Source: Gammaproteobacteria bacterium (lineage in GTDB: Bacteria; Pseudomonadota; Gammaproteobacteria; Burkholderiales; Burkholderiaceae_C). Taken from it: DNA of 64,000 bases. A program made the position numbers and the translations under genes. Location of the stretch: NCBI GenBank assembly GCA_018815325.1, contig JAHIYE010000020.1:372001-436000 (forward strand), written 5' to 3'. Positions 51,768 through 60,499 of this stretch are shown here, piece after piece. The first letter of the stretch is position 1; every line of letters starts with the position of its first letter. The notes beneath the pieces were generated by a model. It was not told where the DNA came from and did no database searches. It was given only the letters and a program-made list of their open reading frames with translations.

Positions 51768-54152
51768 ATGCCCCAGACTTTGATCCAGGTCAAGCCTCAT
51801 GCCGGACCGCCCCGGTACGCTCAAGGCATGCCAGTTGCTGCTACGGTAGAACCGTCCTTTTTCCCTGCCTGCGAGCTTGCACAGGCTCCGGCCATGCTCG
51901 GCGTGGATCCTGCCCTGCAGCTGCTGGACGATCCGGTCGAATGGTCGGCCTTCAGCAGCGAGCTGGCGGCCACCCCCGGCACCTGGGAATCCAGTGTCGC
52001 CATCGAAGGCATGCACTGTGCCGCCTGCGCCCTGAGTGTGGAAGATGTGCTGAAAGCCGTGCCCGGCGTGCTGGGTGCTGAGGTCAGCGCGGCCAGCCAC
52101 CGGGCCCGCATCCGCTGGCAGGACGCACAGACACGGCCCTCCGAGTGGATGACCGCCTTGCAGCGCGCGGGTTACCGCGCCCTGCTGGTGGGCGACATGC
52201 AGGCTGCCAACCGCCGCCAGGCCGAGTCCCGCCGGGCCCTGTGGCGCTGGCTGGTCGCCGGACTGTGCATGATGCAGGTGATGATGTATTCCACACCGGC
52301 CTATGTGGCCGAGCCGGGGGACATCACGCCCGACATGCTGTCGCTGCTGCGCTGGGCTTCCTGGGTGCTGAGCCTGCCGGTGCTGCTGTTTTCCAGCGGT
52401 CCCTTCTTCCAGCAGGCCTGGCGTGACCTGAAGCGCCGCCAGATCAGCATGGACCTGCCCGTGGCGCTGGGCATTCTCATCACTTTCGCGGTCAGCACGG
52501 CCGGCACCTTTGAGCCCAATGGCAGCTTTGGGCAGGAGGTTTATTTCGACTCGCTCACGATGTTCGTGTTTTTCCTGCTCACCGGGCGCTGGCTGGAGCT
52601 GCGTCTGCGCGACCGCACGGCGGGCGCGCTTGATGCCTTGGTCAACCGCCTGCCTGACAGCGTGGAACGCCGTGCTGCCGACGGCCGCTTCGAGCGCGTG
52701 GCCGTGCGCAGGCTGCAGGCGGGCGACTTTATTCGTGTGCAGGCTGGCGAGGCTTTTCCGGCGGACGGGCTGGTCATGGAGGGCGAGACGCTGGCGGACG
52801 AGGCGCTGCTGACCGGCGAGTCCCACCCGTTGCCGCGCGGCCCCGGTGCCGCGGTGGTGGCGGGCAGCCACAACCTGTCGGCCCCCGTGCTGGTGCAGGT
52901 CATGAAGGTGGGGGCGCAAACCCGCTTCGCCCAGATCGTGGCGCTGATGGAGAGTGCGGCGCTAGACAAGCCCCAGCTGGCCAAACTGGCCGACCGTATT
53001 GCACGGCCTTTTCTGCTGGCGGTGCTGCTGGCGGCCGGTGCTGCCGGGGCCTACTGGTGGCCGCAGGATCCGGGCCATGCCTTGATGGTGGCGGTGGCTG
53101 TGCTGGTTGTCACGTGCCCCTGCGCGCTGTCACTGGCCACGCCGGCGGCCATGCTGGCTTCGGCGGGTGCACTGGCGCGCAGTGGCGTGTTGGTGCGGCG
53201 TCTGCAGGCCTTCGAGGCACTGGCCGAGGTGGACAGCTTTGTTTTTGACAAGACCGGCACCCTGACGCGGGACGCCTTTGTGCTCAGCGATGTGCGCCTG
53301 CGCGCGGGTCAGACGCGTGAGCGCGTGCTGGGCATGGCGGCAGCACTGGCGCAGCAGTCCCTGCATCCCGTGTCGAGGGCCCTGGCTGCGGCCGGGCGAG
53401 TCACAGCCTGGCAGGCCACGCAGGTGAAGGAAGTCATGGGGCAGGGCCTGTCGGGCGAGGTGCATCAGCCGGGTGATGTGACGGCACTGCATGCTCTGCG
53501 GCTGGGCTCGCCAGTTTTTTGCCAGGTGAAACCAGAAGAGGGTGACGAGCTGCTCGTTTACCTGGCGGACGCGCAGGGCTGGCTGGCGACATTTGCATTC
53601 CAGGAAGACCTGCGGCCTGACACCCGGGAGACCCTGCAAGCCTTGCAGGCTGCGGGGCTGGAGGTGCAGGTGCTGTCGGGCGACACGCCCCGGGCAGCGG
53701 CGCGCGTGGCGGCTCAGGCCGGTATTGCGCAGGTTCGGGGCGGCTGCAGTCCGGACGACAAGCTGGCTTATCTGCAGGCAGCTCAGCAGCGCGGGTGCAA
53801 GGTGGCGATGGTGGGGGACGGGCTCAACGACGGCCCGGTGCTGGCCGGTGCACATGTTTCGTTTGCCATTGGCCAGGCTGTGCCGCTGGCCCGTGACCGG
53901 GCAGATTTCGTGCTGCCGGGCGGGCAACTGGCCGGTGTGCTGCAAACCTGGCGGCTGGCACGACGCACCATGCGCGTGGTGAGGCAGAACCTGCTCTGGG
54001 CCGCACTTTACAACGCGGTGTGCATACCGCTGGCGGTTGTGGGCTGGTTGCCAGCCTGGGCTGCGGGCATCGGTATGGCAGCGAGTTCACTGCTGGTGGT
54101 GGTCAATGCCTTGCGGCTGGCAGCACGCCTGCCCATGGCGGGGGGGCGTTAA
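51768..54152 (+). CDS. ccoI: Copper-translocating P1B-type ATPase for cbb3 oxidase assembly
   Basis: 794 residues. HMA metal-binding domain with GMHCAAC (about residue 85), TGES actuator, TCPCAL membrane metal site, DKTGTLT phosphorylation motif, SLHPVSRAL and GDGLNDGPVL. The membrane arrangement and the position directly before ccoS and ccoNOQP identify it as CcoI/FixI, which exports copper toward cbb3 assembly rather than for resistance. Its stop codon overlaps the ccoS start (TAATG). Start at ATG 51768 has only a weak ribosome site; Met at 51828 is an alternative. Confidence 0.93.
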   Translation: MPQTLIQVKPHAGPPRYAQGMPVAATVEPSFFPACELAQAPAMLGVDPALQLLDDPVEWSAFSSELAATPGTWESSVAIEGMHCAACALSVEDVLKAVPGVLGAEVSAASHRARIRWQDAQTRPSEWMTALQRAGYRALLVGDMQAANRRQAESRRALWRWLVAGLCMMQVMMYSTPAYVAEPGDITPDMLSLLRWASWVLSLPVLLFSSGPFFQQAWRDLKRRQISMDLPVALGILITFAVSTAGTFEPNGSFGQEVYFDSLTMFVFFLLTGRWLELRLRDRTAGALDALVNRLPDSVERRAADGRFERVAVRRLQAGDFIRVQAGEAFPADGLVMEGETLADEALLTGESHPLPRGPGAAVVAGSHNLSAPVLVQVMKVGAQTRFAQIVALMESAALDKPQLAKLADRIARPFLLAVLLAAGAAGAYWWPQDPGHALMVAVAVLVVTCPCALSLATPAAMLASAGALARSGVLVRRLQAFEALAEVDSFVFDKTGTLTRDAFVLSDVRLRAGQTRERVLGMAAALAQQSLHPVSRALAAAGRVTAWQATQVKEVMGQGLSGEVHQPGDVTALHALRLGSPVFCQVKPEEGDELLVYLADAQGWLATFAFQEDLRPDTRETLQALQAAGLEVQVLSGDTPRAAARVAAQAGIAQVRGGCSPDDKLAYLQAAQQRGCKVAMVGDGLNDGPVLAGAHVSFAIGQAVPLARDRADFVLPGGQLAGVLQTWRLARRTMRVVRQNLLWAALYNAVCIPLAVVGWLPAWAAGIGMAASSLLVVVNALRLAARLPMAGGR

Positions 54153-54289
54153 TGGATATTCTCTTTTTGCTGATTCCGCTGTCTGTGGTGCTGGTTTTGC
54201 TGATTCTGGCCGCCCTGTGGTGGGCGGTTGACCGGGGCCAGTTCGAGGAAATCGAGCAGGAAGGCGAGCGCATTCTCCATAACGATTGA
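54152..54289 (+). CDS. ccoS: cbb3-type oxidase maturation protein CcoS
   Basis: 45 residues: MDILFLLIPLSVVLVLLIL, one membrane segment, then WWAVDRGQFEEIEQEGERIL. This is the CcoS pattern; the protein is needed for cofactor (heme/copper) insertion into CcoN. Overlaps ccoI by one base (TAATG). Its stop codon overlaps the FNR box of the following operon. Confidence 0.93.
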   Translation: MDILFLLIPLSVVLVLLILAALWWAVDRGQFEEIEQEGERILHND

Positions 54290-54299
54290 TTTGAATCAA
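54286..54299. promoter_or_regulatory. FNR box and -10 region of ccoNOQP
   Basis: TTGAT-TTGA-ATCAA is a perfect FNR palindrome. Its centre (54292.5) lies about 41.5 bases before a start site expected from the -10-like GATACT at 54322-54327, which fits class II FNR activation. ccoN starts at 54352. Confidence 0.88.
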
Positions 54300-54351
54300 A
54301 CCGCGCCGGGGTGAATACCCGGATACTTTGTAGAACAAAAAAACGAGGTGC

Positions 54352-55791
54352 TTGATGAACGCTACTGCGACACAGACTTCTGCCTATAACGACACAGTTG
54401 TCCGGCAGTTTTCCATCATGGCCGTGGTTTGGGGTGTGGTTGGCATGCTGGTGGGCGTCATTATTGCCTCCCAGCTGGCCTGGCCAGAACTCAACTTCGG
54501 TATTCCATGGCTCAGCTACGGACGCTTGCGACCACTGCATACCAATGCGGTGATCTTTGCGTTTGGTGGCTGTGCGCTGATTGGTTCCAGCTATTACGTG
54601 GTGCAGCGGACCTGTCAGGTTCGCTTGTTCGCGGGGCGGCTGGCGGCCTTCAGTTTCTGGGGTTGGCAGGCCGTGATCGTGGCCGCGGCCATCAGCCTGC
54701 CGCTGGGCTACACCTCCGGCAAGGAATATGCCGAGCTGGAGTGGCCAATTGACATCCTGATCACGCTGGTCTGGGTGTCCTATGCGGTTGTTTTCTTCGG
54801 CACCATCGGCATTCGCAAGGTTCGTCACATCTATGTGGCCAACTGGTTCTATGGCGCCTTCATCCTGGCTGTGGCGCTGTTGCACGTGGTCAACAGCGCG
54901 GCCATACCCGTGAGCTTCATGAAGTCCTACTCCGCCTATGCAGGTGTACAGGACGCCATGGTGCAGTGGTGGTATGGGCATAACGCGGTGGGCTTCTTCC
55001 TCACGGCCGGTTTCCTGGGCATGATGTATTACTTCATCCCGAAGCAGGCCGAGCGGCCGGTGTATTCCTACCGCCTGTCGATTGTGCACTTCTGGGCGCT
55101 GATCTTTACCTACATGTGGGCGGGCCCGCACCACCTGCACTACACAGCCCTGCCGGACTGGACACAATCTGTCGGCATGGTGTTCTCGCTGATTCTGCTC
55201 GCACCGAGCTGGGGTGGCATGATCAACGGCATCATGACCCTGTCAGGTGCCTGGCACAAGCTGCGTGACGACCCGATCCTGCGTTTCCTGATCGTGTCCC
55301 TCTCGTTCTACGGCATGAGCACGTTCGAAGGCCCGATGATGTCAATCAAGACCGTCAACGCGCTGTCGCACTACACCGACTGGACCATTGGCCACGTGCA
55401 CTCCGGTGCGCTCGGCTGGGTGGGTCTGATCACGATGGGTTCGCTCTATTACCTGATTCCGCGGCTCTACGGCCAGAAGAAAATGTATTCGATTCGTGCG
55501 ATCGAGATCCACTTCTGGACTGCCACGATCGGTATCGTGCTGTACATCGCTGCGATGTGGATTGCCGGTGTGATGCAGGGCCTGATGTGGCGTGCCATCA
55601 ATACCGATGGCACCCTGACCTACACTTTTGTTGAATCGGTGAAGGCGACCTACCCGTTCTATGTGATTCGCATGCTGGGTGGTCTGCTCTACCTGGGAGG
55701 CATGCTGGTCATGGCCTGGAACGTCGCGATGACGATCGCCTCCGGCCGCTCGACCTCCGTATCCATTCCCGCCGTAGCGGCCCACGCCTGA
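54352..55791 (+). CDS. ccoN: Cytochrome c oxidase cbb3 subunit I
   Basis: 479 residues, about 12 membrane helices. Heme and CuB ligands are seen in [48 protein letters not shown] and [17 protein letters not shown]. High-affinity terminal oxidase catalytic subunit for low oxygen. First gene of ccoNOQP, under an FNR box, with GAGGTG before the ATG. Confidence 0.97.
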   Translation: MMNATATQTSAYNDTVVRQFSIMAVVWGVVGMLVGVIIASQLAWPELNFGIPWLSYGRLRPLHTNAVIFAFGGCALIGSSYYVVQRTCQVRLFAGRLAAFSFWGWQAVIVAAAISLPLGYTSGKEYAELEWPIDILITLVWVSYAVVFFGTIGIRKVRHIYVANWFYGAFILAVALLHVVNSAAIPVSFMKSYSAYAGVQDAMVQWWYGHNAVGFFLTAGFLGMMYYFIPKQAERPVYSYRLSIVHFWALIFTYMWAGPHHLHYTALPDWTQSVGMVFSLILLAPSWGGMINGIMTLSGAWHKLRDDPILRFLIVSLSFYGMSTFEGPMMSIKTVNALSHYTDWTIGHVHSGALGWVGLITMGSLYYLIPRLYGQKKMYSIRAIEIHFWTATIGIVLYIAAMWIAGVMQGLMWRAINTDGTLTYTFVESVKATYPFYVIRMLGGLLYLGGMLVMAWNVAMTIASGRSTSVSIPAVAAHA

Positions 55792-55803
55792 GGAGTAGCT
55801 TTG

Positions 55804-56433
55804 ATGAATACCGATAGCAAGGCCAAACCCGGCTTCAGTCACGAGAAGATCGAGACCAACAACTTCCTCATGATCATCCTGATCCTGATCGTGGTGGCGG
55901 TTGGCGGTCTGGTGGAAATCGTACCCCTGTTCTTCCAGAAATCCACCACCGAGCCCGTCAAAGGGGTGATGCCCTATACGGCCATGCAACTGGTAGGCCG
56001 TGATATCTACCTGCGCGAGGGCTGCTACAACTGCCACTCGCAGATGATCCGCCCGTTCCGCTCCGAGACCCTGCGCTACGGCCACTATTCGGTGGCGGGC
56101 GAGTTTGTCTACGACCACCCCTTCCAGTGGGGCAGCAAGCGCACCGGGCCCGACCTGCAGCGTGTGGGTGGCCGCTACAGCGACGAGTGGCACCGTGTGC
56201 ACCTGAACAACCCGCGTGACCTGGTGCCCGAGTCCAACATGCCAGCCTACCCCTGGCTGGAAAAAACACCGGTCGAGCCTGCCAGTGTCGCTCCTCGCAT
56301 GAAAGCATTGCGCATTGTGGGTGTGCCTTATACCGATGAGCAGATTGCAGGCGCTGCTGATGAGGTCAAAGGCAAGACTGAGGTCGAGGCGCTGGTGGCC
56401 TATTTGCAGGTGCTTGGGCACGCATTGAAATAA
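55804..56433 (+). CDS. ccoO: Cytochrome c oxidase cbb3 subunit II (mono-heme)
   Basis: 209 residues from ATG 55804 with AGGAG seven bases upstream. One N-terminal membrane anchor ([24 protein letters not shown]), heme c motif [12 protein letters not shown], and the CcoO region [16 protein letters not shown] and NMPAYPWL with the axial Met. Follows ccoN by 12 bases. Confidence 0.96.
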   Translation: MNTDSKAKPGFSHEKIETNNFLMIILILIVVAVGGLVEIVPLFFQKSTTEPVKGVMPYTAMQLVGRDIYLREGCYNCHSQMIRPFRSETLRYGHYSVAGEFVYDHPFQWGSKRTGPDLQRVGGRYSDEWHRVHLNNPRDLVPESNMPAYPWLEKTPVEPASVAPRMKALRIVGVPYTDEQIAGAADEVKGKTEVEALVAYLQVLGHALK

Positions 56434-56445
56434 GGAATGGCCATC

Positions 56446-56583
56446 ATGGATATCAACACACTGCGGATACTGACCACGCTTGCCAGCTTTGCCATCTTTA
56501 TTGGCATCGTCGTCTGGGCCTATTCGGGTCGCAACCGGGAGCGCTTCGAGGAAGCAGCGCAACTGCCCTTTGAACAAGACTGA
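56446..56583 (+). CDS. ccoQ: cbb3 oxidase small subunit CcoQ (FixQ)
   Basis: 45 residues: MDINTLRILTTLASFAIF then a membrane helix and RNRERFEEAAQLPFEQD, the CcoQ pattern. AAGGA lies nine bases before the ATG; an upstream ATG at 56437 touches it. It stabilises association of CcoP with CcoNO. Located 12 bases after ccoO. Confidence 0.93.
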   Translation: MDINTLRILTTLASFAIFIGIVVWAYSGRNRERFEEAAQLPFEQD

Positions 56584-56604
56584 ACCTGAAAGCGAAAACG
56601 CATC

Positions 56605-57522
56605 ATGAGCGACTTCACAAGCAACTTCTGGTCCACCTATGTATGGGTTCTGACCGTGGTCAGCATCGTGGCCTGCCTTATCCTGCTCATTGTCACGGCC
56701 CGCAAGAAGGTCGCACCGAGCGCTGACAACACGACCGGCCACGTCTGGGACGAGGATCTCCGCGAGATGAACAACCCACTGCCGCGTTGGTGGATGTGGC
56801 TGTTTGTCATCACCATCGTGTTCGGCTTTGGCTATCTGGCCGCCTACCCCGGACTGGGAACCTACGCCGGCTCTCTGGGCTGGAGTTCACGTGGTGCCTA
56901 CACGTCCGAAGTGGACAAGGCGCAGCGTGAATTGGCGCCGCTGTATGCGCGCTTTACCGCCATGACGGCAGAGGACATTGTGCGCGACCCGCAGGCCATG
57001 GCCATCGGCGACCGCCTGTTCATGAACAACTGCTCACAGTGTCATGGCTCTGACGCCCGTGGCAGCAAGAGCTTTCCCAACCTGACGGATGGTGACTGGC
57101 TGCACGGTGGCACGCCTGAGAAGATTGTCGAGACGATTACCAAGGGTCGCATCGGCAATATGCCACCCATGGCGGCCGCTGTGGGAACACCTGACGATGT
57201 CAAGAACGTAGCGCAGTATGTGCTCAAGCTCTCCGGTAGCCCGCATGACTCTCTTCGCGCAGCCTTGGGCAAGTCGAAATTCGCCGCCTGTGCCGCCTGT
57301 CATGGCATGGACGGCAAGGGCAATCAGGCACTTGGCGCGCCGAACCTGACTGACGACATCTGGCTGCATGGCTGGGGTGAGGATGCCATTGTGGCGATGA
57401 TCAACAACGGCAAGGTCAACCAGATGCCGGCACAGGAAGGCAAGCTGACCGAAGCGCAAATTCACGTGTTGGCATCCTATGTCTGGGGTTTTTCGAACAA
57501 GCCTGGCGACAAGAAGCTGTGA
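56605..57522 (+). CDS. ccoP: Cytochrome c oxidase cbb3 subunit III (di-heme)
   Basis: 305 residues. Two N-terminal helices (VWVLTVVSIVACLILLIV and WMWLFVITIVFGFGYLAAY), then two cytochrome c domains with CSQCHGSDARGSKSFPNL and CAACHGMDGKGNQALGAPNL and Met ligands around NMPPM and NQMPAQ. Electron entry subunit of the oxidase. Fourth gene of ccoNOQP. Confidence 0.96.
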   Translation: MSDFTSNFWSTYVWVLTVVSIVACLILLIVTARKKVAPSADNTTGHVWDEDLREMNNPLPRWWMWLFVITIVFGFGYLAAYPGLGTYAGSLGWSSRGAYTSEVDKAQRELAPLYARFTAMTAEDIVRDPQAMAIGDRLFMNNCSQCHGSDARGSKSFPNLTDGDWLHGGTPEKIVETITKGRIGNMPPMAAAVGTPDDVKNVAQYVLKLSGSPHDSLRAALGKSKFAACAACHGMDGKGNQALGAPNLTDDIWLHGWGEDAIVAMINNGKVNQMPAQEGKLTEAQIHVLASYVWGFSNKPGDKKL

Positions 57523-57537
57523 CCGATACGGGAGTTG

Positions 57538-58971
57538 ATGTTGGAGTCTGACGCCAAGCGAAAAATCATTCCTATCCTGCCTGCCGGGCTGGATGAGGAG
57601 ATGGTGTCGCTCTACGAATCGCAGCAAAAGGTTTATCCACGTTCGGTCAGTGGCCTGTTCACACGCTGGCGCTGGGGCTTTGTGTTCCTCACTCAGCTTG
57701 TGTTTTATGGCCTGCCCTGGCTTGAATGGGGCCAGCGACAGGCCGTGCTGTTCGACCTCGGCGCACGGCGCTTCTATATTTTCGGCCTGGTTCTTTACCC
57801 GCAGGACCTGATCTACCTCACGGCCCTGCTGGTTATCTCCGCACTCTCACTGTTTCTGTTCACGGCGGTGGCCGGGCGCCTGTGGTGTGGCTTCAGTTGC
57901 CCGCAAACGGTCTACACGGAAATGTTCTTGTGGATCGAGCGCAAGATTGAAGGTGACAGAACAGCCCGTATGCGACTGGATGGCGCCCCCTTGTCTGCGA
58001 AAAAGCTGTTCAAGAAATGGCTCAAGCACGTCGTCTGGATTGCCGTGGCCATGTGGACAGGTTTCACCTTTGTCGGCTATTTCACGCCGATTCAGGAGTT
58101 GGGTCTTTCCTTCATGCAGTGGAGCATGGGACCCTGGGAGACATTCTGGGTATTTTTCTATGGCTTTGCGACCTATGGCAACGCCGGTTTCATGCGCGAG
58201 CAGGTCTGCAAGTACATGTGTCCCTACGCCCGTTTCCAGAGTGCCATGTTCGACAAGGACACCCTGATCGTGACCTATGACGAGGTGCGCGGCGAAGCAC
58301 GTGGTGCACGCTCCAAAAAGGATGATCCCAAGCAGCTCGGACTGGGCGATTGTGTGGACTGCACGCTGTGCGTGCAGGTATGTCCGACCGGCATTGATAT
58401 CCGTGAGGGGCTGCAGTATGAGTGCATCAGCTGTGGCGCCTGTGTGGACATCTGCGATACCGTGATGGACAAGATGAACTACCCGCGTGGTCTGGTGCGT
58501 TTCTCGACGCAAAATGGCATGCGCAACCAGTGGACCCAGAGCCAGATGCTGCGCCGGGTCTTCAGGCCCAGGGTATTGGTATACACCGGCATTTTGCTGG
58601 CGCTGTGCGTGGCGCTGCTTGCCAGCCTGTACTGGCGCACCCCGCTCAAGGTCGATGTGGTGCGTGACCGGGCCACGCTCTCGCGTATCGTCGCGGGCGG
58701 GCAACTGGAGAATGTGTACCGCTTGCAGGTGATGAATGCGACTGAACAAGCCCAGAGTTACCGGATCAGCGCGAGCGGTCTGTCGGGGCTGGTCGTTGCC
58801 ACGGAAGCGCAGTTCACCGTGGAGCCTGCGCAATCACGCTGGGTGTCCGTGCGGCTGCATATCCCCTACGGATCGGCTGCGCCCGGCTCTCATCCCATCC
58901 ATTTCGACATTGATGTTGTTGGTACGGATGTCCATGTTTCCGAGAAATCGGCATTTCTGGTGCCCCGCTGA
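57538..58971 (+). CDS. ccoG: cbb3 oxidase accessory protein CcoG (RdxA/FixG)
   Basis: 477 residues from ATG 57538 (GGGAG a few bases upstream; TTG 57535 is an alternative). Five or so membrane segments, ferredoxin-type clusters at CGFSCPQTVYTEMF and in GDCVDCTLCVQVCPTG with CISCGACVDICDTVM, and a C-terminal periplasmic Ig-like domain. CcoG is a membrane iron-sulfur protein that reduces Cu(II) for cbb3 copper insertion. Confidence 0.95.
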   Translation: MLESDAKRKIIPILPAGLDEEMVSLYESQQKVYPRSVSGLFTRWRWGFVFLTQLVFYGLPWLEWGQRQAVLFDLGARRFYIFGLVLYPQDLIYLTALLVISALSLFLFTAVAGRLWCGFSCPQTVYTEMFLWIERKIEGDRTARMRLDGAPLSAKKLFKKWLKHVVWIAVAMWTGFTFVGYFTPIQELGLSFMQWSMGPWETFWVFFYGFATYGNAGFMREQVCKYMCPYARFQSAMFDKDTLIVTYDEVRGEARGARSKKDDPKQLGLGDCVDCTLCVQVCPTGIDIREGLQYECISCGACVDICDTVMDKMNYPRGLVRFSTQNGMRNQWTQSQMLRRVFRPRVLVYTGILLALCVALLASLYWRTPLKVDVVRDRATLSRIVAGGQLENVYRLQVMNATEQAQSYRISASGLSGLVVATEAQFTVEPAQSRWVSVRLHIPYGSAAPGSHPIHFDIDVVGTDVHVSEKSAFLVPR

Positions 58972-58983
58972 GGAAAACAATCC

Positions 58984-59253
58984 ATGTCTTCTGAAACTCT
59001 GCCTGTTGCATCGCGTCCCTGGTGGAAGTATGGCTATGTCTGGCTGGTGATCGCGGGCCCTTCAATCGTCATCGTCGCGGGCTTTGCCACCCTCTGGATT
59101 GCCATCCGCATTCCTGATCCCGTGGTGGCTGATGACTATTACCGTCAGGGGATCAACATCAACAAGACCCTGGAGCAGTCGGATGCCAGTCTGACGCCCG
59201 CCATGAAGGCCCGCAATCATGCGGCGACACCCGAGTTGCCCGTCAAGCCCTGA
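58984..59253 (+). CDS. ccoH: cbb3 assembly protein CcoH/FixH
   Basis: 89 residues. GAGG lies upstream. One membrane helix (YGYVWLVIAGPSIVIVAGFATLWIA) then DPVVADDYYRQGININKTLEQ, the conserved FixH core. The protein is at the short end of the family. It helps assemble cbb3. Positioned 12 bases after ccoG. Confidence 0.92.
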   Translation: MSSETLPVASRPWWKYGYVWLVIAGPSIVIVAGFATLWIAIRIPDPVVADDYYRQGININKTLEQSDASLTPAMKARNHAATPELPVKP

Positions 59254-59340
59254 ACAGCAGGTGCGGACGCTCCATCATGATTGAGTGGATAAATTGAGAG
59301 AGACAAGACACGTGCAAAAAAACAAAGAGGAGACAAAAGC

Positions 59341-59592
59341 ATGTTGACCCGCTCCCGGATGCTGATGTATGTTGCCTGGCCGGCATTCCTGGCGGCCTGT
59401 GTGCTGGAGTTGCTGGTGTTTGCGCTGGTAGACCCGCATGAACTCTACTGGTTCGGCTCTTTGCTTTCGATGTCGCGCATGGGCGTCTATACCCTGGCTT
59501 TTTTCGCCTTCTGGATCATCACAGCGGCCACCTGCGCCTTGTCGGTGCTGCTGTCGCAGCCCTCGGCAATCAGCGGCAGGGATGCGAATTGA
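59341..59592 (+). CDS. Small two-helix membrane protein at end of cco operon
   Basis: 83 residues with GAGGAG eight bases before the ATG. Two hydrophobic segments (MYVAWPAFLAACVLELLVFAL and GVYTLAFFAFWIITAATCALSVLL) separated by DPHELYWFGSLLSMSR. No catalytic motif is visible. Such small proteins are common after ccoGH in Burkholderiales, as far as I recall, with function unassigned. Its last 23 bases overlap the 3' end of the convergent fnr gene. Confidence 0.75.
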   Translation: MLTRSRMLMYVAWPAFLAACVLELLVFALVDPHELYWFGSLLSMSRMGVYTLAFFAFWIITAATCALSVLLSQPSAISGRDAN

Positions 59593-60289
59593 CGACCAGC
59601 TTGAGGGCGTCAATGTCGTTGATCTGGATGTGACGCTGTTTGACCTCGACAATGCCGTCTTCGGCAAACTTTGAAAAAGTCCGGCTCACGGTCTCCAGCT
59701 TGAGGCCGAGGTAGCTGCCGATTTCCTCACGCGTCATGCGCAAGACCAGTTCTGACTGGGAGAAACCCCGGGCGTGCAGGCGCTGCACCAGGTTGAGCAG
59801 GAACACGGCCAGGCGCTCTTCGGCGCGCATGCTGCCCAGCAGCAGCATCACACCGTGCTCACGCACGATTTCCCGGCTCATGATCTTGTGTACATGGTGC
59901 TGCAGGGCATTGACTTCGCGCGAGAGTTCCTCGATCCGGTCGAAAGGCAGCACGCAGATTTCGGCATCTTCCAGCGCTATCGCGTCGCAGGTATGGTGGT
60001 CGTTGACGATGCCATCCAGTCCGATGATCTCCCCCGCCATCTGGAAGCCGGTGACCTGGTCCAGCCCCTCTTCCGTGGTCACGCAGGTCTTGAAGAAGCC
60101 GGTACGGATGGCGTAGAGCGAGGTGAAGGTGTCGCCGTTGTGGAACAGGGCGGTGCCACGCTTGATTCGCCGGCGGGTTGCCACCAGTTCGTCGATCTTG
60201 TTCAGTTCATCCGTATTCAGGCCAACCGGCATGCACAGTTCACGCAGGTTGCAATTCGAGCAGGCGACTTTGATGGCTTCCAGTTTCAT
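59570..60289 (-). CDS. fnr: FNR-type oxygen-responsive transcriptional regulator
   Basis: 239 residues. N-terminal cysteine set CSNCNLRELC (Cys10, 13, 19) plus Cys near residue 100 (HHTCDAI) fit the four ligands of an oxygen-sensing [4Fe-4S] cluster. cAMP-type beta-roll, dimerisation helix, and a C-terminal HTH (MTREEIGSYLGLKLETVSRTFSKF) with the Glu-Ser-Arg recognition set. It should bind the FNR boxes at 54286 and 60434. Transcribed toward the cco operon; overlaps the small membrane gene at its 3' end. Confidence 0.95.
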   Translation of the reverse strand: MKLEAIKVACSNCNLRELCMPVGLNTDELNKIDELVATRRRIKRGTALFHNGDTFTSLYAIRTGFFKTCVTTEEGLDQVTGFQMAGEIIGLDGIVNDHHTCDAIALEDAEICVLPFDRIEELSREVNALQHHVHKIMSREIVREHGVMLLLGSMRAEERLAVFLLNLVQRLHARGFSQSELVLRMTREEIGSYLGLKLETVSRTFSKFAEDGIVEVKQRHIQINDIDALKLVVNSHPCR

Positions 60290-60433
60290 GCGACGACCGG
60301 TTGTGAATTAAGAGTTTGACTCTACCATTGTTAATCCTGTGGGGCTAACCGGGCCATCTGGTGCCGGCTGTTGCACAGCTCGCATCCTGTCTTGCGGAAG
60401 ACGGTTGGCCGGGAGGCGTTCATTCCATCAGGT

Positions 60434-60447
60434 TTGACCTATATCAA
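60434..60447. promoter_or_regulatory. FNR box upstream of hemN
   Basis: TTGAC-CTAT-ATCAA matches the FNR consensus in nine of ten defined bases. It lies 53 bases before the hemN start at 60500 and downstream of the divergent fnr start (60289). No strong -10 is apparent at the class II spacing. Confidence 0.75.
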
Positions 60448-60499
60448 CGCTGATTCAGAGGCATCAGGGCACAGTGGAGGCGTGTTTTTAGGAACCCTG

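Noticed and set aside
55342-56742. 466-codon open frame antisense to ccoN/ccoO
   Set aside because: Overlaps well-supported cbb3 genes throughout and shows no known domain.
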